From Piper betle (taxonomy: Eukaryota > Streptophyta > Magnoliopsida > Piperales > Piperaceae), in the NCBI GenBank assembly GCA_033002965.1, contig JAURVB010000036.1, positions 1 through 64,000 on the forward strand: DNA of 64,000 bases, given 5' to 3'. This document shows, in pieces, positions 1-11,198 of this stretch. The first letter of the stretch is position 1. Every line of letters starts with the position of its first letter. A program made the position numbers and the translations under genes. The notes beneath the pieces are model-generated. The model was not told the origin of the DNA, did no database searches, and saw nothing but the letters and a program-made list of their open reading frames with translations.

Positions 1-909
1 ATTTTAAACACTTAACAGAAGCAGGTATGAAAAAATAAAAGGGGATTTAATAAAAAACTGTCCCAAAAACAATCAGGTTTTATTATCCTACTGTAGCATG
101 TTTTCAGAAATCTTGAATCATAAAAGTTTAAACTGGCATAAATCTTTGTAAGATAACAAAACAAATGACAGCAGCAACTAACTTTGCAATCGTAAGAATC
201 AACCACTATCAATTACCAAAATTGTCGTTACAATCTTGTTTTATGATTCCCATCTTTTTGGGTGGTCACATTTCAACAAGCAAACTAAAAAATTGCTTTT
301 TACGAGTTTAGAAAAGAACCAATTTCACGGCTTCTTGACACTGGTAAATCAGAACTAAACATGGTTTCGAAACAAATGAACCAAAAACAGTTGGAAGCAT
401 AAAAAAATTAAAATAAAAATAATGCTAAGAAACAAACACCCTAAGGGACATAGACAACCCAACAAAAATATAGTTTAGGTTGACAGGGTAATTGCCAAGC
501 TCGCAAGAATTTAAGTAGACAAGAGTGAACCATATATTGCTTTATAGTAGCACAAGGCAAAGATACAAAATTTCAGCTTTGCCATATGCCACACAAGTAC
601 CTTTAACTTCAGGCAAAGCCCTGCTATACATTAACGTTGATTGATTACTCAGAATTTACTATAAAACTAATGACTTAGAAGAGGTAATCACCATCATCAA
701 CATTATATCAGTTAAGTTGGAGTTGGCGGTTTCAATTTTGTGTCATTAAATGATTTCTTTTGAAAAGTAGCCGGGAGGAGGAAAAGTCAATAACAGTGTC
801 ATGTCCAACTACAACCTCTTACTCGGTTTGATGAATCGATGAACCTGCCCGAGATGATGAACCGTGAAGGTGAGGAGGATGACCATGCCCTCGGGGAGCC
901 AATAGTAGG
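1..909. other. Unclassified AT-rich sequence
   Basis: I recognise no gene, RNA or transposon here. A 66-codon open frame on the minus strand (12-212) has no recognisable motif. The stretch 780-900 is more GC-balanced than its surroundings and could be a gene remnant, but neither strand gives a product I can name. It ends where a probable solo LTR begins. Confidence 0.4.
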
Positions 910-2187
910 TGTAAAACCTAGAAAAAAATAATTAGGTTATTTTATTTAAGATTTTATAACTTTTAGAACGAACCATAAATAATATATAATTAAATTAATT
1001 CTTAAGAATTAACATTATAAATTATTAATTATAATTTTTAGAGCACCGGTATAATAATATTTATCAATAATTTTAAATAAATTTTATTTAAAATTTTTTG
1101 GGATTGAGAATGGTGAGTGCAACTTAATACTCATTCGTTTTAACTCAATAGTCAATTCTTTTTGACTTTTTGTTATCACACAAATAGTTGGTACTTAATA
1201 CACTTATGTGTGATTATGTTCTTTTCTATAAAATTTAATATAATGACTTCTTGATTTCTACACTTATTTTTCGATATAAAGGAGATTTTTTTTATGTTAA
1301 ATGAAACATCTTCTTGATAGCTTGTAAGCACATTTGGCTTACAAATGGAAGGCTTTAGAAAAGTTTCATTCATATTAGGATTGCGTGTCATAGGCCTCAA
1401 CAAAATTTTAGGTTTTATATTCTTATTTGGGAGTCTTGGTTGGTCTGAGCTCACATTCGATCACCATGAGCCGAGCGCAACTGGGGTCAAAAAATTGGCT
1501 TACTCTGACGTGGGGCAGCACCCTTAAAGCGCAACTAGAGTTAAAGAATTGGCTCAGTCTGACATGGGGCAGCACCCTTAAAATTCTTGAAAGATTAAAT
1601 ACCTGCTCCTATGCCGAAAGGTGTGACAGTGTGCAGTGGCACAAGACGACTCATTATGTACTTGTGATACCAAGCAGGGTGAGTCAATGACAAACATAAG
1701 TAACTACAGGCCGAGGGCCATGCAGCGTATGTGCGCATACATAGAACTGTACATTGATGGGGGGCTACCATCCTGGTATATTAATAGCTTGTCATAGGCT
1801 CATAATCACTAAAAGACTCAAATTCAGATATTGTAGAATATATTAACTTCTTTCTTGTAATTATATAATTCAGTGTTTTTATCACTAACATGGAATTGCC
1901 TTCACAGGTGTGAGCATTATGGAACGATGGGTAAAGTCAGGATAATTGGTGGATTCTATTATTAGACTAATTTTTTTTTATATGTTGTTATACTTGTAGA
2001 TTATTTGCATGACAGTGGGATTTCGGTTCAGTTTATGAGACTTAAATTATTTTGAGAATTTATTATATTATATTTTATGTCATAGGTTTATTTAAAAATC
2101 TTGAAATTAATTGAAAATTAATTTATGAGACACTTAGTTTAATATAGTAACATTTAGCTCGTGGCTTGGAACGGGTGGGTCGTTACA
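910..2187 (+). mobile_element. Probable solo LTR, Ty3/gypsy-type, TGTAAAACC...GGTCGTTACA
   Basis: The stretch begins TGTAAAACCTAG and ends GGGTCGTTACA, the TG...CA form of the other LTRs in this window. From about 965 to 2187 it is collinear with 13906-15081, sharing the GGATTGxGAG tract near 1100, the 'ATGTTAAATGAAACATC' block, the 'GAATTGCCTxC' motif and the last 120 bases. No internal coding sequence lies on either side, so a solo LTR is the simplest reading. The flanking five bases are GTAGG on the left and ATAAG on the right, matching at 3 of 5, so a decayed target duplication is possible but unproven. It contains about one and a half copies of a 57-bp repeat at 1475-1580. Confidence 0.6.
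1470..1585 (+). repeat. Short tandem duplication (about 57 bp) inside LTR
   Basis: Two adjacent near-copies share 'GAGCGCAACT/AAGCGCAACT', 'AAATTGGCT(T/C)A', and 'TGGGGCAGCACCCTTAAA'. The position in the LTR, between the CTCACATTCGATCACC block and the GCAGTGGC block, is the place where other copies carry much larger arrays of unrelated units. Confidence 0.7.
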
Positions 2188-3254
2188 ATAAGGGTAGCTA
2201 TAAAAGATGCAAACAATAAAAAAATAAATAGATATTTGATTTTAACTAAAGGAGGACATATCAACACCACATTCTAAATAAATAAACAAACAAAATTGGC
2301 TCAAAGCAACTCTAAACAAAGTTTAGTGTCTTTTGCAAAAAATGTTAGAAGTTTTAGCTAGATAACAATTTTGTGGATAGAGGCATCATAATCCGAATTC
2401 ATCACTCCATTTTATGAATAGTAAAGTAGGTAAGTGAACTTGTACATGGGTTGGCAACTCGGACAAGAATCATAATACAATTGTTGTGCTGGGAAAGATC
2501 AAGATAAAAATGTCAAACATCAACCTTCCAATCTGATGACGTGATGAGCTTAGGAAACAACCAATTTCTTATTAGTTTAGCATCTCTTTACATTGAAATG
2601 AAATGATCACATAGTACAACAAATACTATATGTAGCACCTCCAATTTTGCCCGAATATACCAAACCATGATGTTGTAATTTAAAAAGTTATTCATTAGGC
2701 TATTGACTGATACAAATATTACGGAAGTAGATCTCAACACTTTGCAAAGCTTAAGACAAAAAATCTTACAAGACTTTTATTTGGTGCATGCTAATTATTC
2801 ATATTACAGTGACACATGGCATTCTTCAAGTGCTACAAGACTCAAGTTTGAACAACTGGTCTTCATGTGGATTCTTTTAACGGTGTGAACTATATGCTCC
2901 TCTATTCTACGTTACTTTGAAACACCACATAGTTGCAACCAAATATATTTAGCATACCTTGTGCTTCGATCATCAGTTACCAAACTGTGGAGCTTAAACA
3001 AAATCCTGCAAAAGATTGTTAGTTATTAGCTCAAATTTAACTCCCCTGCACCGAAAGTTAGTTAAATGAAATGACATAACACACAAAACACACCATGCTA
3101 ATATATCCAAGAGTATTACTTAACATATTACATTCCATAGCTATAATTTCACTAACCAAGTTTAGCTTACAATCTCCAAGTACATAATCACAACAATTCA
3201 TGAGAATTTATAACATATAAACAAATGACCGATACCTCCTACCATGAGCCACTC
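2188..3254. other. Unclassified AT-rich intergenic sequence
   Basis: No credible gene or repeat is recognised. A 61-codon open frame at 2703-2888 has no recognisable motif. The segment lies between the solo LTR ending at 2187 and the 5' LTR of element 1. Confidence 0.4.
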
Positions 3255-4226
3255 TGTGAAACCCGTGACTCAAGTCAAAGTTTTACATTAGCGAACCAGT
3301 CGGTTTAGCCGTCAGTTCAAGTCGAGTTAGTTTTATGAACCGCGTGCTGAGTTGAGGCCAGTCGTGAGTTATGAGTGATGAGAGTCAGGTGTACCTGAAT
3401 ATATGATGATAACATCGGAAAGATAGTGAGAAATGCGTTATAAGATATATATATATCATGTATTTGATCGTAGAATTATATTTAGGTCAAATAACGCATT
3501 AGAACACGTTATAGGGGAAGTTTGGGTGGGTTATTAGCAATAGAACATGTCATTGTGGTGTTATAGTATGTAATATAATTTATGGGATTTTTCCCTTTTT
3601 TTGGATTTCTTTTATGCTTCATTACGAGTTAGTTATTATTTTTAACTCGAGTTGGAGTCGAGTCAACTTTTATTTACGATATAGCCACCGATCCATTTCT
3701 TCTCCACCTGATACACCTTCACCACCGCCCTTGTGCTCACTTCCGATGCCATCCTGCTACCGATTGAGGCTGCTGAGCCCTGTCGTGCCATGGTCATGCT
3801 GCATTGAGCACCCCTGACCATTGCCCGGCCTCCACAACACAAGGAAGCTGAGCCTTCACTCCACTTAGCCCAACGCCGCCCACATCGGCCGGATGACCAC
3901 ACCCCACTGCTGACATCCCTGTTTTGCCATTTCCGGTGAGCCACCACCTTCGCAAACCACGTCGACATCGTTGATGCGTCAGGCTCGTGAAGCCAATGCC
4001 AACGGTACCCCATACCACCACCATCTCACCGCTAGCCGCCGCCGGCAATAGTTGCCAAAAAACTGCATGAAGCTCACTTAAAAACCGGATTCGCTGGAAT
4101 TCACAAAATCTTCTGCCAAACTCACCCAGTCGAACCTGACCAAACTTCGGACACTGGCAAGGGCAAAATTAGAGCTCTGAGATGCACAACAAAACTCTAG
4201 CTGTTGTCGATTGCTCACAATGCTAG

Positions 4227-4649
4227 GTATAATTACCTTCAATTTAATTATTTAAAATTGATGATTGTTAGCACACCATGCTAGGATTGATGAATTTATG
4301 TGCTAGATATTTTTATTGTAAATAAAAATAAAATATGAATTTCCTGATTGAAGTGGATTAAAACAGATGCTAAGGAACTAATTAGATAAACTGAGTAATT
4401 ATCGTAATCTAATGCAATGTAGCATAGGAAACATTATGTGTGATTGATGTTTGATGTGGTGTGTGTATGCTATAGAATATTTGATGCATCATTTAGTTAG
4501 TGGGTGTTAGATTCTAGATTTGATGTGTAGGTACAGAGTAGGAGCTTGTTGCCTAGGCATGAGGGCACGTTTGGAGCTTCTACCAGGTCCGTTTAGGACT
4601 TGCTCTCAATAATATATTGTCTCATTCTATCATGTTTTGCTTATAACAG
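4227..4649 (+). other. Candidate intron in 5' LTR of element 1
   Basis: Donor CTAG|GTATAATTACC at 4227 and acceptor CTTATAACAG|G ending 4649 bracket 423 AT-rich bases between a GC-rich block and the more balanced downstream leader. The same two boundaries occur in all five family LTRs in the window. Splicing itself is inferred. Confidence 0.4.
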
Positions 4650-5317
4650 GAAAGAGGACGCGTCAAGTGGTGGATTTATCGTATCCCACTCCACATGGGC
4701 CATTTAGCCGATCGTATTTCCGGATTAATAACCCTCGAGGATGAGATCCCTCGAGTATATTTTCGAAACTCAGATTCAGCTCACGATACCTTCAGGCCTA
4801 TTTTACGAAATTCCCTACCTAGGCCTATGTATATGTAGTTTTCGTGTTTTCAGTGAGATGTGTGAGGAGGGAAATAGACGGCCACGTCTTGAGATAGGGC
4901 GTGTGTTTGTCAAAGCGGGCTATGGAACCGGTGAGCGTCAACTCTATTCCCAAGGGATCCTGATAACTCCACCTTTGAGTTCCTCAAACCTGGAGAAGTG
5001 TGGAGGTTTACGATTACTACCGTGTAGTGCATGTCTAGACTTGTGGCGTAAAAGGATATTAAAGGCGCATGCTTGAGAGTACATAGCCTCTATACTCAGG
5101 GTCAGGAGTAATACGGAGAATGTAGAAGGCTGAGGAGAAAGAAAATGATTTTCCCTCACAAAGGGATAATTTCAAAGGCCAAGGAAAGAGAATGATATGG
5201 AAAATGGATGCTATTGCCCGAGGTCGATGACTCCCATTACTACCCTTGTATATGAGGTTTTTATTCAACAAGAGGATTAGCTCTCCTATGTCAGATTGCT
5301 ATTAGTTATTTCTAGAC

Positions 5318-5335
5318 CAGTAACGCTTGTTACTG
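5318..5335 (+). promoter_or_regulatory. Conserved LTR hairpin CAGTAAC-GCTT-GTTACTG
   Basis: A perfect 7-bp inverted repeat with a 4-base loop. The equivalent at 13399-13416, 17483-17500, 22571-22588 and 62100-62117 keeps the stem, with an A-T pair replaced by a G-T wobble in three copies. Function is unknown. Confidence 0.55.
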
Positions 5336-5931
5336 ACGTCTTTGTAGTATATATGTAGGTGAAAATTGCGAGGAATGAGTACTCTTGGAATGGCGAAGGA
5401 GCAGTACTAAATCGCACACACATGTACCTGCCGACTGTGATTGGTGATGTATGAAACTGTGTATATAATGAATTTGAATGATATTATGTAAACTACTATA
5501 AATACTATGCATGCAAATGAAAATGGAAAGTGGGAATGAACGGGGTGAGCTATGAATCGAGGATAACTAGAATGTGAAAAACATACCGTGTTTGGGCTGT
5601 GTTTTTTATTTTTATTGCTATAAATATGTATTGTTGTCATCGATAGAGTGACCTCTATTACACTTTTAGGGGAAACTCTATCCATTTCATTTTTAAAATA
5701 GATATTTCTATGAACTTTTCTTTTGTTTTCTTCATTTACTTGTTTGTACATCATAGCATGCATTAGGACAATGTTAGAACCCACACATCTCATCCATGCT
5801 TTGCATGCTACATGATCATCTTGAGATACCGAGGCTAGATCCGGGTCAACGTAACTGAATCCAATAAATTAGCAAACTGTTCAGTAGTCGGTAATATTTT
5901 CCATTCAGTTCATGGGTGAACCAAAATGGGG

Positions 5932-5940
5932 TATCAGAGC
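5932..5940 (+). promoter_or_regulatory. Damaged primer-binding site (tRNA-Met type)
   Basis: TATCAGAGC is the right part of TGGTATCAGAGC, complementary to the 3' end of initiator tRNA-Met and intact in element 2 on the other strand (21926-21937). Here the leading TGG and the 3' LTR terminus are missing, leaving GGGGTATCAGAGC. Confidence 0.8.
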
Positions 5941-6111
5941 TAACTCTTAGTTTATTAAGATGGTAGATGCAATACAGGTTACATGTGTTCGAAAGCTGCT
6001 ATGAGCTATACAAATAGGTATTTTTCTATCTTAATATTTTTGGTTTACAGATTTTCTTACTGAACAGTGGTGTAACAGGGTGATCAAATTAGAGTAGGGA
6101 GAACTAGGAGG

Positions 6112-7763
6112 ATGGTGAAATCTAGGACGCAGATCAAGGCCCCATCCTTTCCATTGTCCAGACAGGAGAGTCCCAACCATGGACCCAGTGACGCAACCTA
6201 TAGTCAACAGAGGACCACAGTGCCACGAAAAGGGGTCAGTATGCCAGTTTTAGTTACTAGACCAAGTGAGAGCCATCTGCGAGATAGTCGCCTTGACACT
6301 CACCGTAGTAGAAGCAGTCGACAAGAAAGGGATGCAGTGATTGCTAGTTTAGCTCAAGTGTAGATACAAATATAGCAAAAACAAGAGGAATTCAGATGGG
6401 AGCTCAGGCAGATAGCTGTTTCAGCGGCCAAAGTTGAAAAGAGACTAGCAGTGGATAAAGAGGCATGAGGAGAGCCAGTAGTTTCCATAGGTTCTTCAAC
6501 ACTGCCTCCTCTTCCACCACTGCAATAGAGGGTTACTCCAACAACGGCTCCTCTATTTGCCCCATTTCAGGCAAGAATGGGATCAGATGTTAGTGGACGC
6601 TGTAGCAAATAACTGGCAGACTATAGGTGGAAGTGGAGCTGCAGAATGTGACAGTATACCGGCAGGTATAGGATCACAGTTCCCACAATATGAGTTAAGA
6701 GAAGGATCGAATAGATCAGTAGATACAAGGAATCTATAGTTGTGGCAATATGAAAGGTTCGTGAAGAATGGTGGACGACCTTTCTTTTGGAAGTTGGATG
6801 CGGAAGAGACATTTCTGTGGATATCATCGGCCATTGGAGAGTTTGGTAGAACGGGATGCCCGACGGAGCGTAGAGTATACATCATTACATGGGCATTCCA
6901 GGATGAAGCTAGAGTATGGTGGGATTTAGTGCAGAATTCCACATTTCCTCATTGGCAACCCCAGGACATCATTTGTGAGGAATTCAGAGCTGAATTGATG
7001 GAAAGTACTTCCAATTGAATATCAGGAATAGGAAGGAGCGGGAATTCCATACCTTGAGGCAAGGACCCATGATGGTGGTGCAATACAAGACTAGGTTTAG
7101 AGCTCTAGAGAGATTTGCACCAGATTTGGTCCCTACCGAAGGAAGAAGGATAGAACTATTTTATGAAGGCCTCCATCATGAGATCAAGATGGCCTATTTG
7201 AATAGAAAGTTTGCTACCTTCGGTGATGTTGTGAGAGCTGCAGGTGAGGCAGAGCGAGTAATAGTTGCTAGAACTCACTGGGATTTTGACTAGAAGCAGC
7301 AACATCCAAGGCCGTATTAGCCAGAGCAGGGAGCACAAAAGAGACGTCGAACAGACGCACCAGTTGCCATAAGGGCTATGGATGGCCAAGTCTAGGGCTA
7401 CAAAGCACCTTTCTGTTAGAATTGCCAATACCATCATAGTGCTGAATGCAAAGTAGGCACGAATGTTTGTTATAGTTGCGGTCAGCCAAGACATCAAGCC
7501 ATAGATTGCAGAGTAGGCACTAGGGTATGTTATAGTTGCAGTCAACTAGGGTATAAAGCCGCAACTTGTCCAACTGGCCAGACCCAAAAGGTAACATTAC
7601 CAGTGCCTCCGCAGAGATTTGCACTCGCAGCTCTCCAATAGCAACCAAATCAGAGAGGCCAACAGAACCAAGGTCAAGGCCAGAGAGGCGAAGACCAGCA
7701 ACCACCGAGACAGTAGCAGAGGGGACAGAACCACAAAGGGTACATGGTTGCAGGGCAAGCTAG
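6112..7763 (+). pseudogene. Ty3/gypsy gag pseudogene (element 1)
   Basis: Gag packages the element RNA into virus-like particles. The frame opens at ATG 6112 (MVKSRTQ...), then holds stops at 6361 and 6466 and in several later places, with frame changes near 6585. The retrotransposon-gag core is readable in 6740-7293: an ERFVKNGGRPFFW stretch, WISSAIGEF, FQDEARVWW, then VQYKTRFRALERFAPDLVP. Two zinc knuckles follow: CX2CX4HX4C at 7468-7509 is intact, while the one at 7528-7569 has Tyr in place of His. A still earlier knuckle near 7415-7450 has a stop in it. A glutamine-rich tail ends near 7763. Element 2 carries the same gag in better condition. Confidence 0.9.
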
Positions 7764-7850
7764 ACGGTAGAGGATAGGCAACAAGCACCGCTAGCTCATA
7801 ATCAGGCTGCACCACTAGCAGGACCTCCAGCCCCAGCACAACAGTAGCCA

Positions 7851-8120
7851 GTGAGGATGTATGTAGCCACTGTGGCAGAGGCACTTGAGGCACTTGAGGA
7901 TATGATAGTCGTGACAGGTATGCTCTCAGTAGGCTTTGTACCTGCACAAGTCTTATTTGATTCTGATTACACGCACTCATTTATTTCTTACACACACACA
8001 ACTAGAATTGGATGTAAAATGGAAGAGTTAGGACATTCACTATTAGTGTCCACTCCCACTGGTAGTGTGATAGCTACAGGCGAGTGTGTGCGTAATGTCC
8101 CTGTTGAGATTCAACAATGA
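7851..8120 (+). pseudogene. Retropepsin-like aspartic protease remnant (element 1)
   Basis: The frame reads VLFDS-D-Y-THSFIS, where the plant gypsy protease active-site loop is normally an Asp-Ser-Gly followed by a small residue. The catalytic Asp is present but Gly is replaced by Asp and the next residue by Tyr, which should abolish activity. The frame closes at 8118-8120. In 8190-8280 further gag-pol linker sequence is recognisable in other frames (around IDCQRKKVTF). The protease would normally cut the Gag-Pol polyprotein. Confidence 0.8.
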
Positions 8121-8379
8121 TAACTTGTAGTTGATTTGATATTGTTCATACTATAAGAATTTGTTGTGATATTTGGAATAAACTAGATGTCCAAGCAAGG
8201 AGCCTTGATAGATTGCCAAAGAAAGAAGGTAACTTTCGGCCACGAAAGATGCCGCTTTATCTTCCAAGGTCAGGGCAGAGATAGAAAGCAAGGATGGATA
8301 TCCTATCAGAATGTAGTGAGATAGCTAGATAGAGGCAATGAACTAATAATGGCAATGCTGAGCAGAGTGGTTCAGGGAA

Positions 8380-8930
8380 CAAGCCGAGCATTGAGGAGAT
8401 TCGAGTGGTTAGAAAATTCACTGATGTATTCCCATAGGAGATTACTGGATTGCCACCAGATAGAGAGGTAGACCTTGCCATCGAGCTGATGCCTGGAACA
8501 ATACCAATTTCTAGAGCTCCATACAGGATGTCACCTATTGAGCTCAAGGAACTAAATGAACAGTTACAGACACTATTGGATCATGGACAAACTGAGTGTT
8601 TCCCCATGTGGTGCATCTTATTGAAGATTGATTTGAGGTCAAGATATTACGACTTGAAGATTAGAGCAGAAGACATCCCAAAGATTGCATTCAAGACTAG
8701 ATATGGACACTATGAGTTTTTGGTCATGCCTTTTGGATTGACCAATGTTCTAGGAGCATTTATGGACTTGATGAACAGAGTGTTCAGTCTATATTTGGAC
8801 CAGTTTGTGAGCGTCTTTGTAGTTGACATACTAGTATACTATCGTCGAGGGAAGAGCATGAGCAACATCTGATGATAGTGTTGCAGACGCTGAGAGAGCA
8901 TAGGTTGTACGAGAAGTTTTCGAAGTGAAG
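8380..8930 (+). pseudogene. Ty3/gypsy reverse transcriptase remnant (element 1)
   Basis: Readable motifs in 8450-8872 are [69 protein letters not shown] and [10 protein letters not shown], all typical of gypsy reverse transcriptase. Between DHGQTECFP and KIDLRS about 50 residues usually present (the segment with the KKDGS and DYR motifs) are missing, an internal deletion of roughly 150 bases. The catalytic box normally reading IDDILVYS reads VVDILVYY, so one of the paired aspartates is lost. Stops and a frameshift occur upstream at the FPxEITGLPP segment and after 8872. It is certainly inactive. Confidence 0.9.
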
Positions 8931-9049
8931 TTTTTGGCTCTCAAAGGTGAACTTTCTTGGCCATACCATCTCAATATTAGGCATCTTAGTAGACCCAGCC
9001 AAGATAGAAGCAGTAGTACAATGGGAGCAACCGAAGACACCTACCGAGG

Positions 9050-9610
9050 TTTGGAGTTTCCTAGACCAAGCTGGGTACTACAGATAGTTTATTCAGGATT
9101 TCTCTTCCATAGTAGCCCCTCTTACACAGTTGACTAGGAAGGAGGAACGGTTTAAATGGACGAAGGAATGTGAGCAGAGTTTGAGGACACTGAAGGAGAG
9201 ATTGACTTTGGTGCTTATCCTCACATTGCTCGAGGGACACGAGGATTTTATAGTGTACACGGATGCCTCCAGAATTGGACTACGTCATGTTTTGATGTAG
9301 AAGGATAAGGTTATAGCTTATGAATCACGCCAACTTAAGATGCATGTGCATAACTATCCTACACATGACTTGGAGCTTGCAACAGTCATATTCACACGTA
9401 GAATATATATGCACTACTTGTATGGAACATCTTTCAGACCTTTGACAAATCATTAGAGTTTGCAATATATCTTCATGCAGAAGGATTTGAACAGCTGATA
9501 GAGAAGATGGTTAGAGATGTTAGCAGATTACGAGATTGACATAGTGTACCATGAGGGCAAAGCTAATGTGGTAGAAGATGCATTGAGTAGGAAGCCAGGA
9601 GTTTCGTACT
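9050..9610 (+). pseudogene. RNase H domain remnant (element 1)
   Basis: Pieces of the gypsy RNase H region are seen in order: FKWTKECEQSLRTLKERL near 9150, VYTDASRIGLRHVLM near 9255, VIAYESRQL near 9310, and [20 protein letters not shown] ending about 9590. Stop codons interrupt it, for example after HVLM and in the LTNHxSLQYIF segment. The domain would degrade the RNA of the RNA/DNA hybrid. Confidence 0.85.
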
Positions 9611-9839
9611 CTGCAAGATTGGCAGCAGTGTCAGTGACTTAATATACTACTAGCCAGAGACAGTTGGATGGAATGATGGCACAATTGACCATTCAGCTGG
9701 GTGTACTTGACTAGATCAGGATTGTATAAGAAGTAGATCCACAATTGAAGTAATGGTTGTACCAGGGAACACATTAGGAATTGGCTAGAGATGTAGATGG
9801 GTTAGTCAGACTGAGAGGTTGACTCTTTGTGCCAAATGC

Positions 9840-10660
9840 TCGAGAGTGTCTCGAACTTCGAAGTACTATTCTTCACAAAGCTTACATGTCAAGATGCACA
9901 GTGCATCCAGGTGGAGTAAAGATGTACCACAATGTCTGACGAACATATTGGTGGCCAGGAATGAAAAGAGAGGTATATGACATAGTTGCTATATGTTTAG
10001 TGTGCTAGCAAGTGAAATCGGAGCACGTATGCTCAGGTGGAACACTACAACCATTGGAAACCCCAGAGTGGAAGTGTGAGAGCATAACGTATGATTTTGT
10101 AGTTAGTTTACCTAGGACCCACCTACAGAAGAACATAGTATGGGTCATAGTAATCAGGACAGATTACCCATTGACCACTTTGGCCATGGTGGACCAAGCC
10201 AGATAGTTAGACTACATGGAGTGCCACGGGAGATTATATCAGACAGGGGCCCAAGGTTCACATCTCGATTTTGGAAGGCTTTCAGGTAGCTATGGGCATT
10301 GAATCAAGATTCAGCATAGCCTTTCACCCTCAGACAGATGGGCAGACTGAGAGAACCATACAGATCCTAGAGGATTTTCTCTGAGCATGTATTTTGGATT
10401 TTGGAGGACGTTGGGAAGATCACTTACCTCTAGTGGAGTTCTCCTACCAAAATAGCTATCAAGCCACGATAGGAATGTCACCATTCGAGCCATTGTATGG
10501 CAGGCCATGTCGATCCTCAGTGTGTTGGATATAGGGTAGCAAGCTTGTAGTAGTTGGGCCATAGATGATTCAGCAGACACAGGAAGTGGTAATGCGGATC
10601 AGGAAGAGGATGAGGCTAGCTTAGGATAGGCAAAAAGGTTGGGACAGATGTGAGGTTCAT
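9840..10660 (+). pseudogene. Integrase remnant (element 1)
   Basis: The zinc-binding N-terminal region is visible at 9895-10020 (VHPGGVKMYHNV, TYWWPGMKREV, then CLVC and a stop). The core begins PLETPEWKCESITYDFVVSLP at about 10050-10110 and continues through [14 protein letters not shown]. From about 10206 it continues in shifted frames, including a region whose alternative frame reads FHPQTDGQTERT. Several stops and frameshifts make it non-functional. Integrase would insert the DNA copy into the chromosome. Confidence 0.85.
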
Positions 10661-10799
10661 TTTGCGTTAGAAGATCACGTTCTCCTGAACGTTTCTCTGA
10701 CTAAGGGAAACACGAGATTCGGGACATGAGGGAAACTCAGTCCACGATATATTGGACAGTTTGATGTGATCGAGCACATTTGATCAGTGGCTTATAGGC

Positions 10800-11130
10800 T
10801 AGCACTGCCACCTCACCTATCAGTTGTGCATAATGTCTTCCATGTGTCAATGCTTAAGAAGTACCATCCAAACAACTCTCATGTTGTCAGCTTTAGAGAG
10901 ATAGAGCTGCAACCAGACCTAATGTATTAGGAAGAAGCAGTTTGGATTGTGGATCGCAAAGTGAAGATTCTCCAAAGAAAAGAAGTTGCCCTAGTACGAG
11001 TGCAATGAAATTGAAGAGGAGTCGAAGAATCTACATGGGAACGCGAGGATGAGATGAAGAAGCGATACCCAAAAATATTTGAGCAACTAGCTTCACAACT
11101 AGGTAACTTACTAGAGATTATTTTTTTCAG
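10800..11130 (+). pseudogene. Integrase C-terminus with chromodomain-like segment (element 1)
   Basis: In fragments the frame reads HNVFHVSMLKKYHPNN, then EEAVWIVDRKVKILQRKEVALVRVQ, then RGVEESTWEREDEMKKRYPKIF. In plant chromoviruses this spacing (ILDRxVKxLRxKEI, EExTWExE, YPxLF) is the C-terminal chromodomain-like region that steers integration toward particular chromatin. Stops occur after ELQPDLMY and VRVQ. Clade assignment to Tekay/Del is inference. Confidence 0.75.
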
Positions 11131-11184
11131 ATTATGGATGAGTTTGAAACTTCCTTGGTTAAAATTTTGAGGATGAAATCTTTC

Positions 11185-11198
11185 TTAGGAAGGAAGGC
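11185..11198 (+). promoter_or_regulatory. Polypurine tract of element 1
   Basis: A purine-rich AGGAAGGAAGG run sits directly before the 3' LTR start at 11199. It follows the conserved tail TTTTGAGGATGAAATC that also precedes the purine tract in element 2 and LTR X. It would prime plus-strand DNA synthesis. Confidence 0.75.

Larger units (their letters stand above)
3255..5931 (+). repeat. 5' LTR of element 1
   Basis: It starts TGTGAAACCCGTGACTC, equivalent to TGTAAAACCC in the other family copies, and is collinear with 11199-13682. Internally it has an AT-rich first part, a GC-rich block at about 3700-4200, a candidate intron (4227-4649), and a downstream leader with hairpins near 5318 and 5652. 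Its 3' end is damaged: sequence equivalent to GTGTTACA and the start of the primer site is missing, so GGGG runs directly into TATCAGAGC. Open frames in the GC-rich block (for example 3663-4013 minus) are by-products of base composition. Confidence 0.85.

Noticed and set aside
12..212. 66-codon minus-strand open frame at the left edge
   Set aside because: Cys/Phe-rich in AT-rich DNA, with no motif or supporting context.
7156..7980. Minus-strand open frames over element 1 gag (for example 7156-7545, 7597-7980) and plus-strand frames over element 2 gag (19855-20418, 20422-20943)
   Set aside because: These are antisense shadows of the gag genes, which have clear zinc knuckles and gag motifs on the sense strand.
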